Part shown: positions 1 to 7,538 of the stretch, in pieces
Layout: the number at the start of each line of letters is the position of its first letter
Numbering within the stretch: position 1 is the first letter of the stretch
Origin: Bacillota bacterium
Lineage (GTDB): Bacteria > Bacillota_I > Bacilli_A > RF39 > UBA660
DNA length: 64,000 bases
Assembly (NCBI GenBank): GCA_015059435.1
Contig: SVAJ01000001.1
Location: forward strand, 92,657 to 156,656
Reading direction: 5' to 3'
The notes under the pieces: model-generated
The model's database searches: none
The model's input: the letters and a program-made list of their open reading frames with translations, nothing else
What the model was told of the DNA's origin: nothing
Position numbers and translations under genes: made by a program

Positions 1-105
1 CATCATATTTTGAATTGTTGGATTATAATTATTATTCTTTGTTGAATTATATAGTTTTTTACTATACTCTATAAGTTTATTTATAGTCTCATCTGTTGCG
101 TACAT
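1..105 (-). CDS. N-terminus of an unknown protein (cut by the window edge)
   Basis: An ATG at 105 is preceded by a good AGGAGG-type ribosome-binding site (cctcc on the plus strand at 111-115) and opens 35 codons that run off the left edge. The visible residues start MYATDETINK and are polar, rich in Asn, Lys and Tyr, with no signal peptide. The gene lies downstream of rpsU, where yqeY sits in many Firmicutes, but the visible residues do not look like YqeY to me. A terminator-like hairpin at 125-154 separates it from rpsU. No function is proposed. Confidence 0.6.
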   Translation of the reverse strand, partial: MYATDETINKLIEYSKKLYNSTKNNNYNPTIQNMM

Positions 106-124
106 TATAACCTCCTTAAATGGG

Positions 125-154
125 TAAAAAAATAGAGATTAATTAATCTCTATT
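125..154 (-). terminator. Rho-independent terminator of rpsU
   Basis: A perfect 24-bp inverted repeat at 131-154 overlaps the rpsU stop codon and is followed on the minus strand by a run of seven T. Confidence 0.8.
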
Positions 155-337
155 TTTATTTCTCTTTTGAGAATTCTTAATTCCTTCTTTTTTAGCTTTT
201 CTTCTTTTTACCCCTGGTTTATCATAAGCTTCACGTTTTTTGCATTCTGAAGGGACACCGTCTCTAGCTACTTTTTGTTTGAATTTTCTTAGTGCTAAAT
301 CTAAATTACCATTTTTTACTGTTACTTGAGTTGCCAT
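143..337 (-). CDS. rpsU: Small ribosomal subunit protein bS21
   Basis: This is a 64-residue, strongly basic protein with the bS21 core (VTVKNG near the N-terminus, then LRKFKQKV and REAYDKPGVKRRK). bS21 binds the 30S platform near the 3' end of 16S rRNA. A longer reading from 358 is possible, but its first codon lies inside the GGGAGGG ribosome-binding site. The second of two adjacent ATGs (337) has the right spacing and gives the canonical MATQVTVKNG start. A clear promoter lies at 370-398 and a terminator overlaps the stop, so the gene can be transcribed alone. Confidence 0.95.
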   Translation of the reverse strand: MATQVTVKNGNLDLALRKFKQKVARDGVPSECKKREAYDKPGVKRRKAKKEGIKNSQKRNKNRD

Positions 338-369
338 CATTATCCCTCCCTTCGTCATAACTACTAAAA

Positions 370-398
370 ATTATATCAAATATTTCTTTGTATTTCAA
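370..398 (-). promoter_or_regulatory. Promoter of rpsU
   Basis: On the minus strand TTGAAA (393-398) is followed after 17 bases by TATAAT (370-375), an almost ideal vegetative sigma-A promoter 33 bases before the rpsU start. Confidence 0.85.
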
Positions 399-424
399 CA
401 TTTTTTGACATTTTTTTAGTTTTT

Positions 425-583
425 TTAATTATAGACCACTAATCTATATAATGATCTTATAAAAATACCTAAGTAGTTTCCAGTGTTATAAACTGATAAA
501 ATTACTAAATATATTATTGGTAATAAGTAGATAATTACTAATACTTTTAGTAACTTATAATTAATCTTTATTCTAGCGGGCAT
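425..583 (-). CDS. Small basic membrane protein, candidate bacteriocin immunity protein
   Basis: This 52-residue ORF starts with MPARIKINYK, has one long hydrophobic segment (about residues 11-33) and then a basic tail with the GxxxG-like stretch TGNYLGIF and IRSLYRL. Its ATG lies 16 bases inside the end of the preceding double-glycine peptide gene, so it is probably translationally coupled. Small cationic membrane proteins directly downstream of class II bacteriocin genes are usually self-immunity proteins; that role is inferred from position and shape only. I recognise no family. It could instead be a third peptide, but it has no double-glycine leader. Confidence 0.6.
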   Translation of the reverse strand: MPARIKINYKLLKVLVIIYLLPIIYLVILSVYNTGNYLGIFIRSLYRLVVYN

Positions 584-741
584 AAATTATTTTCACCAAT
601 TCTTCTTACTGCTGAACCTACTCCATGACCAGCTTCCATTAGGACTTTTATTATGTTAGTAAAAGCATTTAATACTGAACTGGAAATAGTTGTAGTTCCA
701 CCATATATGTTTTCTAATTCATTGATAGTCGTATCTTTCAT
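568..741 (-). CDS. Double-glycine leader peptide, putative class II bacteriocin (second peptide)
   Basis: This 57-residue peptide has a 15-residue leader ending ELENIYGG, the classic signal cut by C39 peptidase exporters. The 42-residue mature part has a Thr/Ser-rich start, an amphipathic middle, a Gly-rich GHGVGSAVRR segment containing GxxxG, and one Cys near the end (NNLCPLE). GxxxG motifs are typical of two-peptide (class IIb) bacteriocins, where they pack the partner helices. A start three codons upstream is possible, but the ATG at 741 overlaps the TGA of the previous peptide gene as ATGA, which argues for coupling. The maturation exporter is encoded just upstream in the same operon. Confidence 0.82.
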   Translation of the reverse strand: MKDTTINELENIYGGTTTISSSVLNAFTNIIKVLMEAGHGVGSAVRRIGENNLCPLE

Positions 742-878
742 CCTTTGCATTTATCTGGGTTTGTTATACCTTCAAGTACACCTGATAAGAACACAACAAC
801 CGCGGCTATTCCTATTCCTACCCAGACTGAAAATCCTCCTGTTATTTTTTCTAATTCTTTTCTGCTTACTTCTTTCAC
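738..878 (-). CDS. Double-glycine leader peptide, putative class II bacteriocin (first peptide)
   Basis: This 46-residue peptide opens with GTG. The ribosome-binding site AAAGGAG ends five bases upstream, inside the last codons of the accessory gene, whose TAA directly abuts the GTG. The 15-residue leader ends ELEKITGG. The 31-residue mature part is hydrophobic (FSVWVGIGIAAVVVFLSG) with small-xxx-small spacing, followed by a polar tail with one Cys (NPDKCKG). With the next peptide it forms a plausible two-component bacteriocin in which each mature chain carries a single C-terminal Cys. The non-ATG start and short length make it easy to miss. Confidence 0.82.
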   Translation of the reverse strand: MKEVSRKELEKITGGFSVWVGIGIAAVVVFLSGVLEGITNPDKCKG

Positions 879-1289
879 TTACTCTCCTTTCCATATTATT
901 CTTATCATTTCAAATATATTTACTTTTCTATTAAATAAAATGAGTGGCTTAATATCATTTACTTTTGCTTTTTTATTCAATTTTATTTTAAGTAAAATAT
1001 TATGATAATTTTTATTTTTTCTAACTAGAATATTCTTATTTATCTTTTCTATCTTTATTACCTGCTTTTTTCTATTTAGATATAAATATTTATTTTTATA
1101 GATTGTTTTTAATTGTTTATCAGTCACTACTGCTTCGACTAGGTCGTCTTTTATTACACTTGAACTAATAACATCATAGGTTCTTATGTTTTCTTTTAAA
1201 CTAAATATTATCAAAACTATTATTAAAATCATTAAAATAAAAACAACAGTATATATGTAAGTCAATTTTTCATAGTTTTTATTCTTCAA
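879..1289 (-). CDS. Bacteriocin export accessory-like membrane protein
   Basis: The protein has 136 residues with one N-terminal transmembrane segment (about 10-31) and a Lys-rich, beta-prone extracytoplasmic part. The start is TTG at 1289, eight bases after a GGAGG that lies in the last codons of the transporter gene; the two genes overlap by 11 bases. Position between a C39 exporter and the peptide genes suggests a short HlyD-like accessory or adaptor that helps the exporter, as in other class II bacteriocin loci. It is much shorter than classic accessory proteins (about 450 residues) and lacks their long coiled coil, so the role is inferred from context. It could also contribute to immunity. 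Confidence 0.6.
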   Translation of the reverse strand: MKNKNYEKLTYIYTVVFILMILIIVLIIFSLKENIRTYDVISSSVIKDDLVEAVVTDKQLKTIYKNKYLYLNRKKQVIKIEKINKNILVRKNKNYHNILLKIKLNKKAKVNDIKPLILFNRKVNIFEMIRIIWKGE

Positions 1290-3351
1290 GTATGTTTCCT
1301 CCTTCTAATCTGATCTTTTTATCAAATAAATCTTCATTATTAAATCTATGACTTATTACAATAACTGTTTTATCTTTTAAATATTTAAATATATTCTTTA
1401 GTATTTTTCTTTCACGTTCAATATCTATTTGTCCTAACGCTTCATCAAAAATATAAATATCACTATCTTTAAGTAAACTTCTACATAGTATAATTCGTTG
1501 TCGTTCTCCTCCACTGAAATTGAAACCGTTTTCTTCTACAATTTTTTGATAACCTAGCGTATCTTTAGATATTATTTCATCTAACATTACTAGTTTTGAT
1601 ATTTTATTAACTTGTTGTTCTTCGACATTTCTATTTAAGACTATATTATTATATAGTGTATCAGAAAATAGAAATTCGCTTCCTGTTATATATGTTATTC
1701 TATTTCTTAATATTTCTAAATGATAGTGGTTTATATCTATATTATTAATACTAATTTTTCCGAATTCTACATCAATATATCTCATTAACATTTTTACTAA
1801 AGTACTTTTGCCTGTTCCACTTGGACCAGATATTAAAACCTTTTGTTTATATTTTATCTTTAAATTCACATTTTTAAATAGTTTAGTACTAGTATATCCA
1901 TATGTTAATTTATTAAATGAAATATCTCCTAATAGATTGTAGTTTGTATAATATTTAGAACCATTAAATATCTCTTGTTTTATCATGTACATGTCATGAA
2001 TGCGATCAAGAGCAGTTTTATAATTAGTATATTCTGTTTGGAGTAATAATAGATTGGATATACCACTTATAAAATAATTTAATAGTCCCTCAAATATGAA
2101 AAGTTCTACGATAGTTAGTTTTTTATATATAACTAATACTGTTCCAACACCATATACTATTACTAGCATAATATTATTAAAATTGTTTTTAAAGGAACTA
2201 TTAACTTCTGATAATAGACTTAAATTATAAAAAGATTCTAAATAATTTTTATACCTAGTTTTAAACTTAGAAATAGTACTTTTTTCTATATGGAGACCTT
2301 TAATTGTTTCTACGCTTGTTAACGTTTCTATAAGATAGGAATTTATTTTTTCTTCTTGCTTGTGAAATTTAGTAATACTTTTTTTCTTTTTCTTCTTTAT
2401 AAAAATATTATATAAAAAAATTATTAATATTGTTATTAAGACATATATAGCTAGAACATAGCTAATATTGAACATAAAAATCATAAAAATAATAACTACT
2501 CCTACGTCGGTTGTGATTAGACAAATAAATTTAGCTAAGTATTCTTTTACAATAGTTAAATCCTTTATTCTAGAGACAACTTCTCCTGTAGTTCTATTTT
2601 TATAATAAATATATGGAAGTAGAAGAATTCTTTTATATGTTTCTGTAGTAACTTCATAATCAAACAAGCTAATCATTTTAAGGAGTAATGTATTACGAAT
2701 GAAATAAACAAATTCTTTAGTTATGTATATAATTAATAAATAGTAATTTATATAAAAGACGTTTATGGATAACTTATAGTTAATAGCAAAGTTTAATAAA
2801 TATTTGAAATGAAAAGCTGTTATTAAATTAAGTAAAAAGTATAGTATAGATAAAATTATTATTATCCATATTGGGAGTAGATAGGTATTGGTGAACTTTT
2901 TTATACTCTTTAGAATTATTTTTTTATTTGAAATTACTGGGAGTTTTTTTGTTGGTTTTAAATAAATAAAATTGTTACTTGATGATAATCTAAATTCCGA
3001 AAAGGACATAACTTTCTTTCCTTTAGCAGGATCCATTATTATGACTTTTTTCTTTTTGTAATCTATGTTATATATAACTACAAAATGTTGGTAGCTTTTA
3101 TTTATTATTAGATGTGCGAGACAGGGTAAGTTATTTGTATTTATATTTGTCAAGTCTCCCTTTACACCTTGTCCGTTAAAACCTATTATTTTAGCTCCTT
3201 GTATAAGATTGTATGCAGATACACCAGACTTTGTAGTATTTGTTATTTCTCTCAAATATTCTTTAGATACATCCCCACCATAATATCTAATTATTGAAAG
3301 AAGTGAGCATACACCACAATCTTTGATACCATCTTGTAACACAATCTTCAT
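1279..3351 (-). CDS. C39 peptidase-containing ABC exporter for double-glycine peptides
   Basis: This 690-residue protein has the full PCAT layout. The N-terminal C39 peptidase has Q6 and D7, catalytic Cys12 (KDCGVC), His89 (SYQHFVV) and Asp107 (MDPAKG). A six-helix membrane domain covers roughly 150-430. The nucleotide-binding domain has Walker A GPSGTGKST, signature FSGGERQR, Walker B IYIFDEAL and the H-loop VISHR. It would cut leaders after Gly-Gly and export the mature peptides; both likely substrates are encoded downstream. An AGGAGG lies about 15 bases before the ATG, wider than usual. A TTGACA at 3450-3455 on the minus strand could be the -35 box of the operon, but no convincing -10 accompanies it. 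Confidence 0.93.
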   Translation of the reverse strand: MKIVLQDGIKDCGVCSLLSIIRYYGGDVSKEYLREITNTTKSGVSAYNLIQGAKIIGFNGQGVKGDLTNINTNNLPCLAHLIINKSYQHFVVIYNIDYKKKKVIIMDPAKGKKVMSFSEFRLSSSNNFIYLKPTKKLPVISNKKIILKSIKKFTNTYLLPIWIIIILSILYFLLNLITAFHFKYLLNFAINYKLSINVFYINYYLLIIYITKEFVYFIRNTLLLKMISLFDYEVTTETYKRILLLPYIYYKNRTTGEVVSRIKDLTIVKEYLAKFICLITTDVGVVIIFMIFMFNISYVLAIYVLITILIIFLYNIFIKKKKKKSITKFHKQEEKINSYLIETLTSVETIKGLHIEKSTISKFKTRYKNYLESFYNLSLLSEVNSSFKNNFNNIMLVIVYGVGTVLVIYKKLTIVELFIFEGLLNYFISGISNLLLLQTEYTNYKTALDRIHDMYMIKQEIFNGSKYYTNYNLLGDISFNKLTYGYTSTKLFKNVNLKIKYKQKVLISGPSGTGKSTLVKMLMRYIDVEFGKISINNIDINHYHLEILRNRITYITGSEFLFSDTLYNNIVLNRNVEEQQVNKISKLVMLDEIISKDTLGYQKIVEENGFNFSGGERQRIILCRSLLKDSDIYIFDEALGQIDIERERKILKNIFKYLKDKTVIVISHRFNNEDLFDKKIRLEGGNILEE

Positions 3352-3498
3352 AACTTGTTTCTTCCACCTCCTATCTTTATTATTCTAAAACCATATTATT
3401 TTTCCCTTAAAAAAACTGAAAAAAATTTATTTTTTTAAAATAATTGTTGTGTCAATATTCAATCATTAAAATATAATATATTGAAAGGAGTAGATTTT

Positions 3499-3624
3499 AT
3501 GTACGGATGTGGTGTTCCAACTTGTGGCAATAACAACAATAATAATGGATGGATTTGGGCTATTATTATAGTTATTTTCATCTTATTCTTTATTTCATGG
3601 GGAAATGGAAACAATAATTTTTAA
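3499..3624 (+). CDS. YjcZ-like small Cys/Gly/Asn-rich membrane peptide
   Basis: This 41-residue ORF follows a strong GAAAGGAG site. It begins MYGCGVPTCG, continues with a run of six Asn, then a single hydrophobic helix (WIWAIIIVIFILFFISW) and a GNGNNNF tail. The layout (short Gly/Cys-rich head and one membrane segment) matches the YjcZ/YwpE-like sporulation peptides of Bacilli. It is one of the few plus-strand genes, has its own terminator at 3634-3659, and is divergent from the bacteriocin operon. A spore-related role is inferred from resemblance. Confidence 0.7.
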   Translation: MYGCGVPTCGNNNNNNGWIWAIIIVIFILFFISWGNGNNNF

Positions 3625-3633
3625 AAACAAAAA

Positions 3634-3659
3634 AACCGTTGAAATCAACGGTTATTTTT
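3634..3659. terminator. Bidirectional terminator between the small peptide gene and tRNA-Arg
   Basis: An eight-base stem AACCGTTG/CAACGGTT with a four-base loop is followed by ATTTTT on the plus strand. It is followed by a run of seven T on the minus strand, so it can serve both convergent units. Confidence 0.85.
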
Positions 3660-3664
3660 CATAA

Positions 3665-3741
3665 TGGCGTCCACGACAGGATTCGAACCTGTGACCGATC
3701 GCTTAGAAGGCGATTGCTCTATCCAGCTGAGCTACGCGGAC
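3665..3741 (-). tRNA. tRNA-Arg (anticodon TCT)
   Basis: Read on the minus strand, the 77 bases fold as a normal cloverleaf. The acceptor stem is GTCCGCG/CGTGGAC with one G-U pair, the D arm is GCTCAGCTGGATAGAGC, and the anticodon loop is CTTCTAA (TCT, reads AGA/AGG). The T arm is ACAGGTTCGAATCCTGT and the 3' CCA is encoded. In this AT-rich genome AGA is the expected main Arg codon. It is the only tRNA I find in the window. Confidence 0.96.
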
Positions 3742-3824
3742 AAAATCAACTGACAAATAGAATTATACAATAAAAGTACTAATCTTTCAAGTACTTTTTT
3801 AAATAAAATAAAAAAAGAAAGAGT

Positions 3825-4772
3825 TTATGGTAATTCGTTTATACCTATAGACTCTATATTTTTGCCATTTACTTGTAACATAACTTGATTTACATCATAG
3901 TTTGCAAATACTGAATAACTAATAGTATATAATACTTCTTCTAGGACCTTTTTGTTACCATCAAATAAATAATCGTTAAAATTTAAAAACATGACATTTT
4001 CTTGTTCTTTATAGTCTATTAATTTTGTATTATTATTTAGAAAACTCATTAAATTATTCTCATGTATATAACTGGTAGTTAACTCTTCTACTATTATTTT
4101 TATTTTATCTCTATCATCATTTAAGTATTTAGTTACTGGAACATAGTAATTATCATTATTTAATCTATTTATATAATACACTACTACTTTAGAAATATTA
4201 TTTCTTGATGATATATTATATTCTTTATTAATTCCTATACTTTTATCTAATTCTCTAGGAATTTTTTCTTTTGTATTAGGGTATTGTTCTAGTTGCTTAT
4301 TTTCCACTAAAATGGTTATTTTTTCTACATCTTCTAAGTCTAGAATACTATATACAATAGAAGATATAATTTGTTTTTCTCTATCTACTCTCATATTTAA
4401 AAATTCTTTAGAGAAGTTTAAAGTTATTAGCTTATCTTCTTTTTTTACACTTAGTAATTTAGTATTTTTTGGTATGAGTGGGTTCAAATTATTAAAAAAA
4501 TTATTATTATCACTAATAGTTAAATTGGAGATGATTTTTGTTACTTTATCCTCTGTTTTTGAACAGTCTAATAATATTCTTGCTTTTACTAAATAATTAT
4601 CTTCGTTCAATAAATATATACTATTAGTATATAATCCGGTTGCACTTTCTACTTCTAAGTTTGTTTTTAGTACATTACTATTATTTGTATTTGGTATTGT
4701 ATATATAGTTAATAATATAAATAGTGTTAAAGTAGTTATAAATATTTTTCTTAAAGCCTTAGTTCTTAGCAT
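3825..4772 (-). CDS. gerM: GerM-like sporulation/germination protein with two GerMN domains
   Basis: This 315-residue protein has an N-terminal membrane anchor (about residues 9-26) and two copies of the GerMN fold. The first centres on IPKNTKLLSVKKEDKLITLNF, the second on NTKLIDYKEQENVMFLNF and the following ANYDVNQVMLQVNG. GerM in Bacillus acts in engulfment and cortex/germination and helps place SpoIIQ. The gene lies directly downstream of gerE with a terminator between, a neighbourhood also found in Bacillus. The start ATG has a GGTGAT site at normal distance. No lipobox is seen, unlike the lipoprotein GerM of B. subtilis. Confidence 0.85.
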   Translation of the reverse strand: MLRTKALRKIFITTLTLFILLTIYTIPNTNNSNVLKTNLEVESATGLYTNSIYLLNEDNYLVKARILLDCSKTEDKVTKIISNLTISDNNNFFNNLNPLIPKNTKLLSVKKEDKLITLNFSKEFLNMRVDREKQIISSIVYSILDLEDVEKITILVENKQLEQYPNTKEKIPRELDKSIGINKEYNISSRNNISKVVVYYINRLNNDNYYVPVTKYLNDDRDKIKIIVEELTTSYIHENNLMSFLNNNTKLIDYKEQENVMFLNFNDYLFDGNKKVLEEVLYTISYSVFANYDVNQVMLQVNGKNIESIGINELP

Positions 4773-4793
4773 ATTATCACCTACATAATAATA

Positions 4794-4821
4794 TGAAAAA
4801 TCGTACTATTTTAGTACGATT
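4794..4821 (-). terminator. Terminator of gerE
   Basis: A ten-base stem (4799-4808 with 4812-4821) around TTT overlaps the gerE stop and is followed on the minus strand by TTTTTC. Confidence 0.75.
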
Positions 4822-5026
4822 ATAAAGATATTTCTTTCAATTTTAATAATTCTACTACAGCACTTGCTCTTCCGTTTACCCCAAGTTTTTGCATTACATT
4901 AGAAATATGATTTCTAACAGTTTTTTCACTTATACTTAGATTTGTTGCGATTTCTCTGGTTGTTTTATTAATTATTAAAAGTTCAAAGACATCTCTTTCT
5001 CTTTTTGTTAATATGCACTTTGACAT
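4820..5026 (-). CDS. gerE: GerE-like LuxR-type transcription factor of late sporulation
   Basis: The protein has 68 residues, almost only a LuxR-type helix-turn-helix. The motif LTKRERDVFELL is followed by TTREIATNLSISEKTVRNHISNVMQKLGV. It has no receiver or sensor domain, which is the hallmark of GerE (74 residues in B. subtilis), the mother-cell regulator of coat genes acting with sigma-K. Location next to gerM and near spoIIIAH supports the assignment over a generic LuxR regulator. The ribosome-binding site AGGTGG is well placed. Confidence 0.85.
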   Translation of the reverse strand: MSKCILTKRERDVFELLIINKTTREIATNLSISEKTVRNHISNVMQKLGVNGRASAVVELLKLKEISL

Positions 5027-5085
5027 TTTAGCACCACCTAGAGTATTCTATGTAAAAAACACTCTTTGTTGTATGCATTTGTCTA

Positions 5086-5595
5086 TTATGATTTTTGAAA
5101 TTTTACAGTTATATATAATTTATCTTTTGATTCTTTTTGTATAAGACGCATGATATTGTTAGCAACTGTATTGTCATGTTTATTAGCAACACATACTACT
5201 GATACATTTGAGTTATCCATTTTAACAAAACAATCTAGTTTTTGTTCCTTTTTTATTTTCTTTTCTAATTCTTCTTCTTTTCCTTGTACTTCGTTTAAAT
5301 ATTTTAATTTTTCATAAGCATTATTTTTTTCTTCACTACTTATTTCTTCATCTGTTAATTGTTTTTGTAATTCTGACATTACTGATTGTCTTTCTTCTTC
5401 TAGACTTACTCTCATTGCGACTAAAGATGATGCTTCTTCTATAGTTGATTTTGTATCTTTTTTCTTTTCATCAATAGTTACTTCTTTATTCACTGCATCT
5501 TTAAGTAAATCATTTGGCATTGTAATATAGTATACACTAAGTACTAATATTAAACTAAATAATGTTAAGAACCATAAATTTTGTTTATTAATCAT
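5086..5595 (-). CDS. spoIIIAH: SpoIIIAH-like stage III sporulation protein
   Basis: From the ATG at 5595 the protein has 169 residues. It has an N-terminal membrane segment with the family signature LWFLTLFSLILVLSVYYIT, a charged coiled-coil stretch, and a C-terminal YscJ/FliF-like ring domain with two Cys (LDCFVK, VSVVCVANK). SpoIIIAH forms a ring in the mother-cell outer membrane of the engulfed forespore and binds SpoIIQ. A longer reading from 5679 would include the upstream terminator; the AGGAGGAG site before 5595 decides the start. The other spoIIIA genes (AA-AG) are not adjacent here, unlike in Bacillus. Confidence 0.88.
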   Translation of the reverse strand: MINKQNLWFLTLFSLILVLSVYYITMPNDLLKDAVNKEVTIDEKKKDTKSTIEEASSLVAMRVSLEEERQSVMSELQKQLTDEEISSEEKNNAYEKLKYLNEVQGKEEELEKKIKKEQKLDCFVKMDNSNVSVVCVANKHDNTVANNIMRLIQKESKDKLYITVKFQKS

Positions 5596-5628
5596 ACGAC
5601 TCCTCCTTGTTATAGTAAAATATATGTG

Positions 5629-5659
5629 CAAAAAAAAAAGAATATTCTTAAATATTCTT
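5629..5659 (-). terminator. Terminator downstream of the DUF5684-like gene
   Basis: A nine-base stem AAGAATATT/AATATTCTT (5638-5659) is followed on the minus strand by a long T run (5629-5639). It separates this gene from spoIIIAH. Confidence 0.8.
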
Positions 5660-5660
5660 T

Positions 5661-6281
5661 TTACATTTCTTTTCCGCAATTTGGACAGAATTTTGTATTT
5701 ACATCTACTTTAGTACCGCATGATGCACAGAATTTTACTGAAGCATCTGTTGCTGGTGTTGTTCCTGCATTTGTACTTGCAGATTCATTTTTCTTACCCA
5801 TTACTTCCATTGCTTTATCCATTACTGGATCGTTCATTGGTTTTGCTCCTTGATATTCACTAGAACCTACACCTAATGCGAATGAGAAGAATGGACATAA
5901 TAGTGCATATCCAACAGCCCAACCTGTATCTTTTCCGTAACTCTTAGCAACGCTTCCTGCTACTATTACAGTAAAGTAGATTGTTACTGCATATGTTAGT
6001 AATGTACCAATTACTGGAATTACTCCTAGGAATGATGATAGGAAAACTACTAGTATCCACCATGGATTTACTCCAATTATTTTACATAAAGTATATGTAT
6101 TGTAAATTGGGATAAGTGCTTTCCATCCTTCTTCGTTAGCTTTCTTGAACATTTTCCATTGACCAATGATTTGTAATACTGCTAATATTAATGCAATTAT
6201 AATCATAAATGCAAGCACTCCAAATATTAAACCAATGATTCCTCCTGCAGTATCTGTTAATTCATATCCATTAGTATACAT
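5661..6281 (-). CDS. DUF5684-type membrane protein with C-terminal zinc ribbon
   Basis: This 206-residue protein has about four or five membrane helices in residues 10-145, including the family-like stretch ANEEGWKALIPIYNTYTLCKI. After a Ser/Thr/Ala linker comes a short zinc ribbon (CASCGTKVDVNTKFCPNCGKE). Such proteins are common in Firmicutes, often near signal peptidase or stress genes, and have no established function. The ATG shares one base with the stop of the upstream lyase gene (TAATG), so the two are translationally coupled. Confidence 0.75.
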   Translation of the reverse strand: MYTNGYELTDTAGGIIGLIFGVLAFMIIIALILAVLQIIGQWKMFKKANEEGWKALIPIYNTYTLCKIIGVNPWWILVVFLSSFLGVIPVIGTLLTYAVTIYFTVIVAGSVAKSYGKDTGWAVGYALLCPFFSFALGVGSSEYQGAKPMNDPVMDKAMEVMGKKNESASTNAGTTPATDASVKFCASCGTKVDVNTKFCPNCGKEM

Positions 6282-7525
6282 TAATCATTACCTCCTTTTC
6301 CTAATAGATTTTCTACAGCTTTCATTAACGCTAATTTCCCATAAGGATATGTTAATGATCCCTGCATATATGCAATAAATGGTTCCCTTAATGGTCCATC
6401 ACAAGATAATTCTATTGAAGATCCTTGTGTAAATGAACCACTGGCCATTATTACCTTATCTGTGTATCCTGGCATATCCCACGCTTCTACTGTAGCATTA
6501 GAATCTATTGGGGATGCATATTGAATTCCTCTTGTGAATTCAATTAATGCCTCAGGATTTCTGAATATTATATTTTGAACTATATCAACTCTATCTTCTG
6601 TGTATTTAGGTTCTACTTCATAGCCTAATAGTTCCATTACTCTACTTGCGAGTACTGCTGTTTTTAAAGCAGATGCCACAACTGATGGAGCCATAAATAG
6701 TCCTTGTAGAATCTGTTTATTAATTCCTAATGATGGTCCTACTTCTCTTCCTTCTCCTGGTAAAGTTAATCTTTCAGCACATAATTCTACTAAATCATGT
6801 TTTCCTGCAATATATGCTCCATTTGGTGCTATTCCTCCACCTAAGTTTTTAATAAGTGATCCTACCATTATATCAGCACCTACACTAGTAGGTTCAATAA
6901 CTCCTACCATTTCACAATAACAGTTATCAATCATTATAATAATATTTTCATCTATACTTTTAATTAATTTTATTACTTTTTCTAGCTTTTCAATACTAAT
7001 ACTTTTTCTAGTTGAATATCCTTTACTTCTTTGAATTTCAATTACTTTTACTTTGTTTTGTTTTAAATAGTCTTCTATTTTTTCATAATCAAAATCATTA
7101 TCAACTAAATCTATTTGATCATATTTAATTCCATAGCTCTTTAAGGAACTATTATTATCTTTTATACCAATTACTTCATCTAGTGTATCATATGGTTTAC
7201 CACTAATACTTAGTAAAAGATCATTTGGTCTTAAAAGAGCAAATAAGCATACTGTTAGAGCATGTGATCCTGATATAAATTGACTTCTTACTAGGGCATC
7301 TTCACTACCTAGAACATCACTAAATACTTTTTCTATTACATCTCTTCCGGCATCATTATATCCATACCCTGTAGTTGAATTAAAATGTGATTCAACCACT
7401 TCATTTTTATGAAAACTATTTAATACTTTTAAACTGTTTTCTTCACATATTTTGTCTATCTTTTTAAATTCATTTTCACAATCTTTTTCAGCTTGTTCAA
7501 TAATTGCTTTTATATCTTTACTCAA
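6281..7525 (-). CDS. Methionine gamma-lyase family PLP enzyme (YnbB/aluminium-resistance type)
   Basis: This is a fold-type I PLP-dependent protein of about 414 residues. It has the glycine-rich cofactor region (FISGSHALTVCLFALLRP), an Asp that would face the pyridine nitrogen (IMIDNCYCEM), the Schiff-base Lys in GSLIKNLGGG, and the conserved block LPGEGREVGPSLG. The family was first annotated as aluminium resistance protein or cystathionine beta-lyase-like; the true substrate is uncertain. Reading from 7561 would overlap the SDR gene by 23 bases. A TTG at 7525 preceded by AAAGGAAG at seven bases is the better start. Confidence 0.85.
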   Translation of the reverse strand: MSKDIKAIIEQAEKDCENEFKKIDKICEENSLKVLNSFHKNEVVESHFNSTTGYGYNDAGRDVIEKVFSDVLGSEDALVRSQFISGSHALTVCLFALLRPNDLLLSISGKPYDTLDEVIGIKDNNSSLKSYGIKYDQIDLVDNDFDYEKIEDYLKQNKVKVIEIQRSKGYSTRKSISIEKLEKVIKLIKSIDENIIIMIDNCYCEMVGVIEPTSVGADIMVGSLIKNLGGGIAPNGAYIAGKHDLVELCAERLTLPGEGREVGPSLGINKQILQGLFMAPSVVASALKTAVLASRVMELLGYEVEPKYTEDRVDIVQNIIFRNPEALIEFTRGIQYASPIDSNATVEAWDMPGYTDKVIMASGSFTQGSSIELSCDGPLREPFIAYMQGSLTYPYGKLALMKAVENLLGKGGND

Positions 7526-7538
7526 GATATCACTTCCT

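Noticed and set aside
3265..3345. A 26-codon GTG ORF overlapping the start of the ABC exporter gene, close to a good AGGAGG
   Set aside because: It would explain the wide spacing of the exporter's ribosome-binding site, but the ORF lies out of frame inside the conserved C39 domain and its product has no recognisable feature. It is probably chance.
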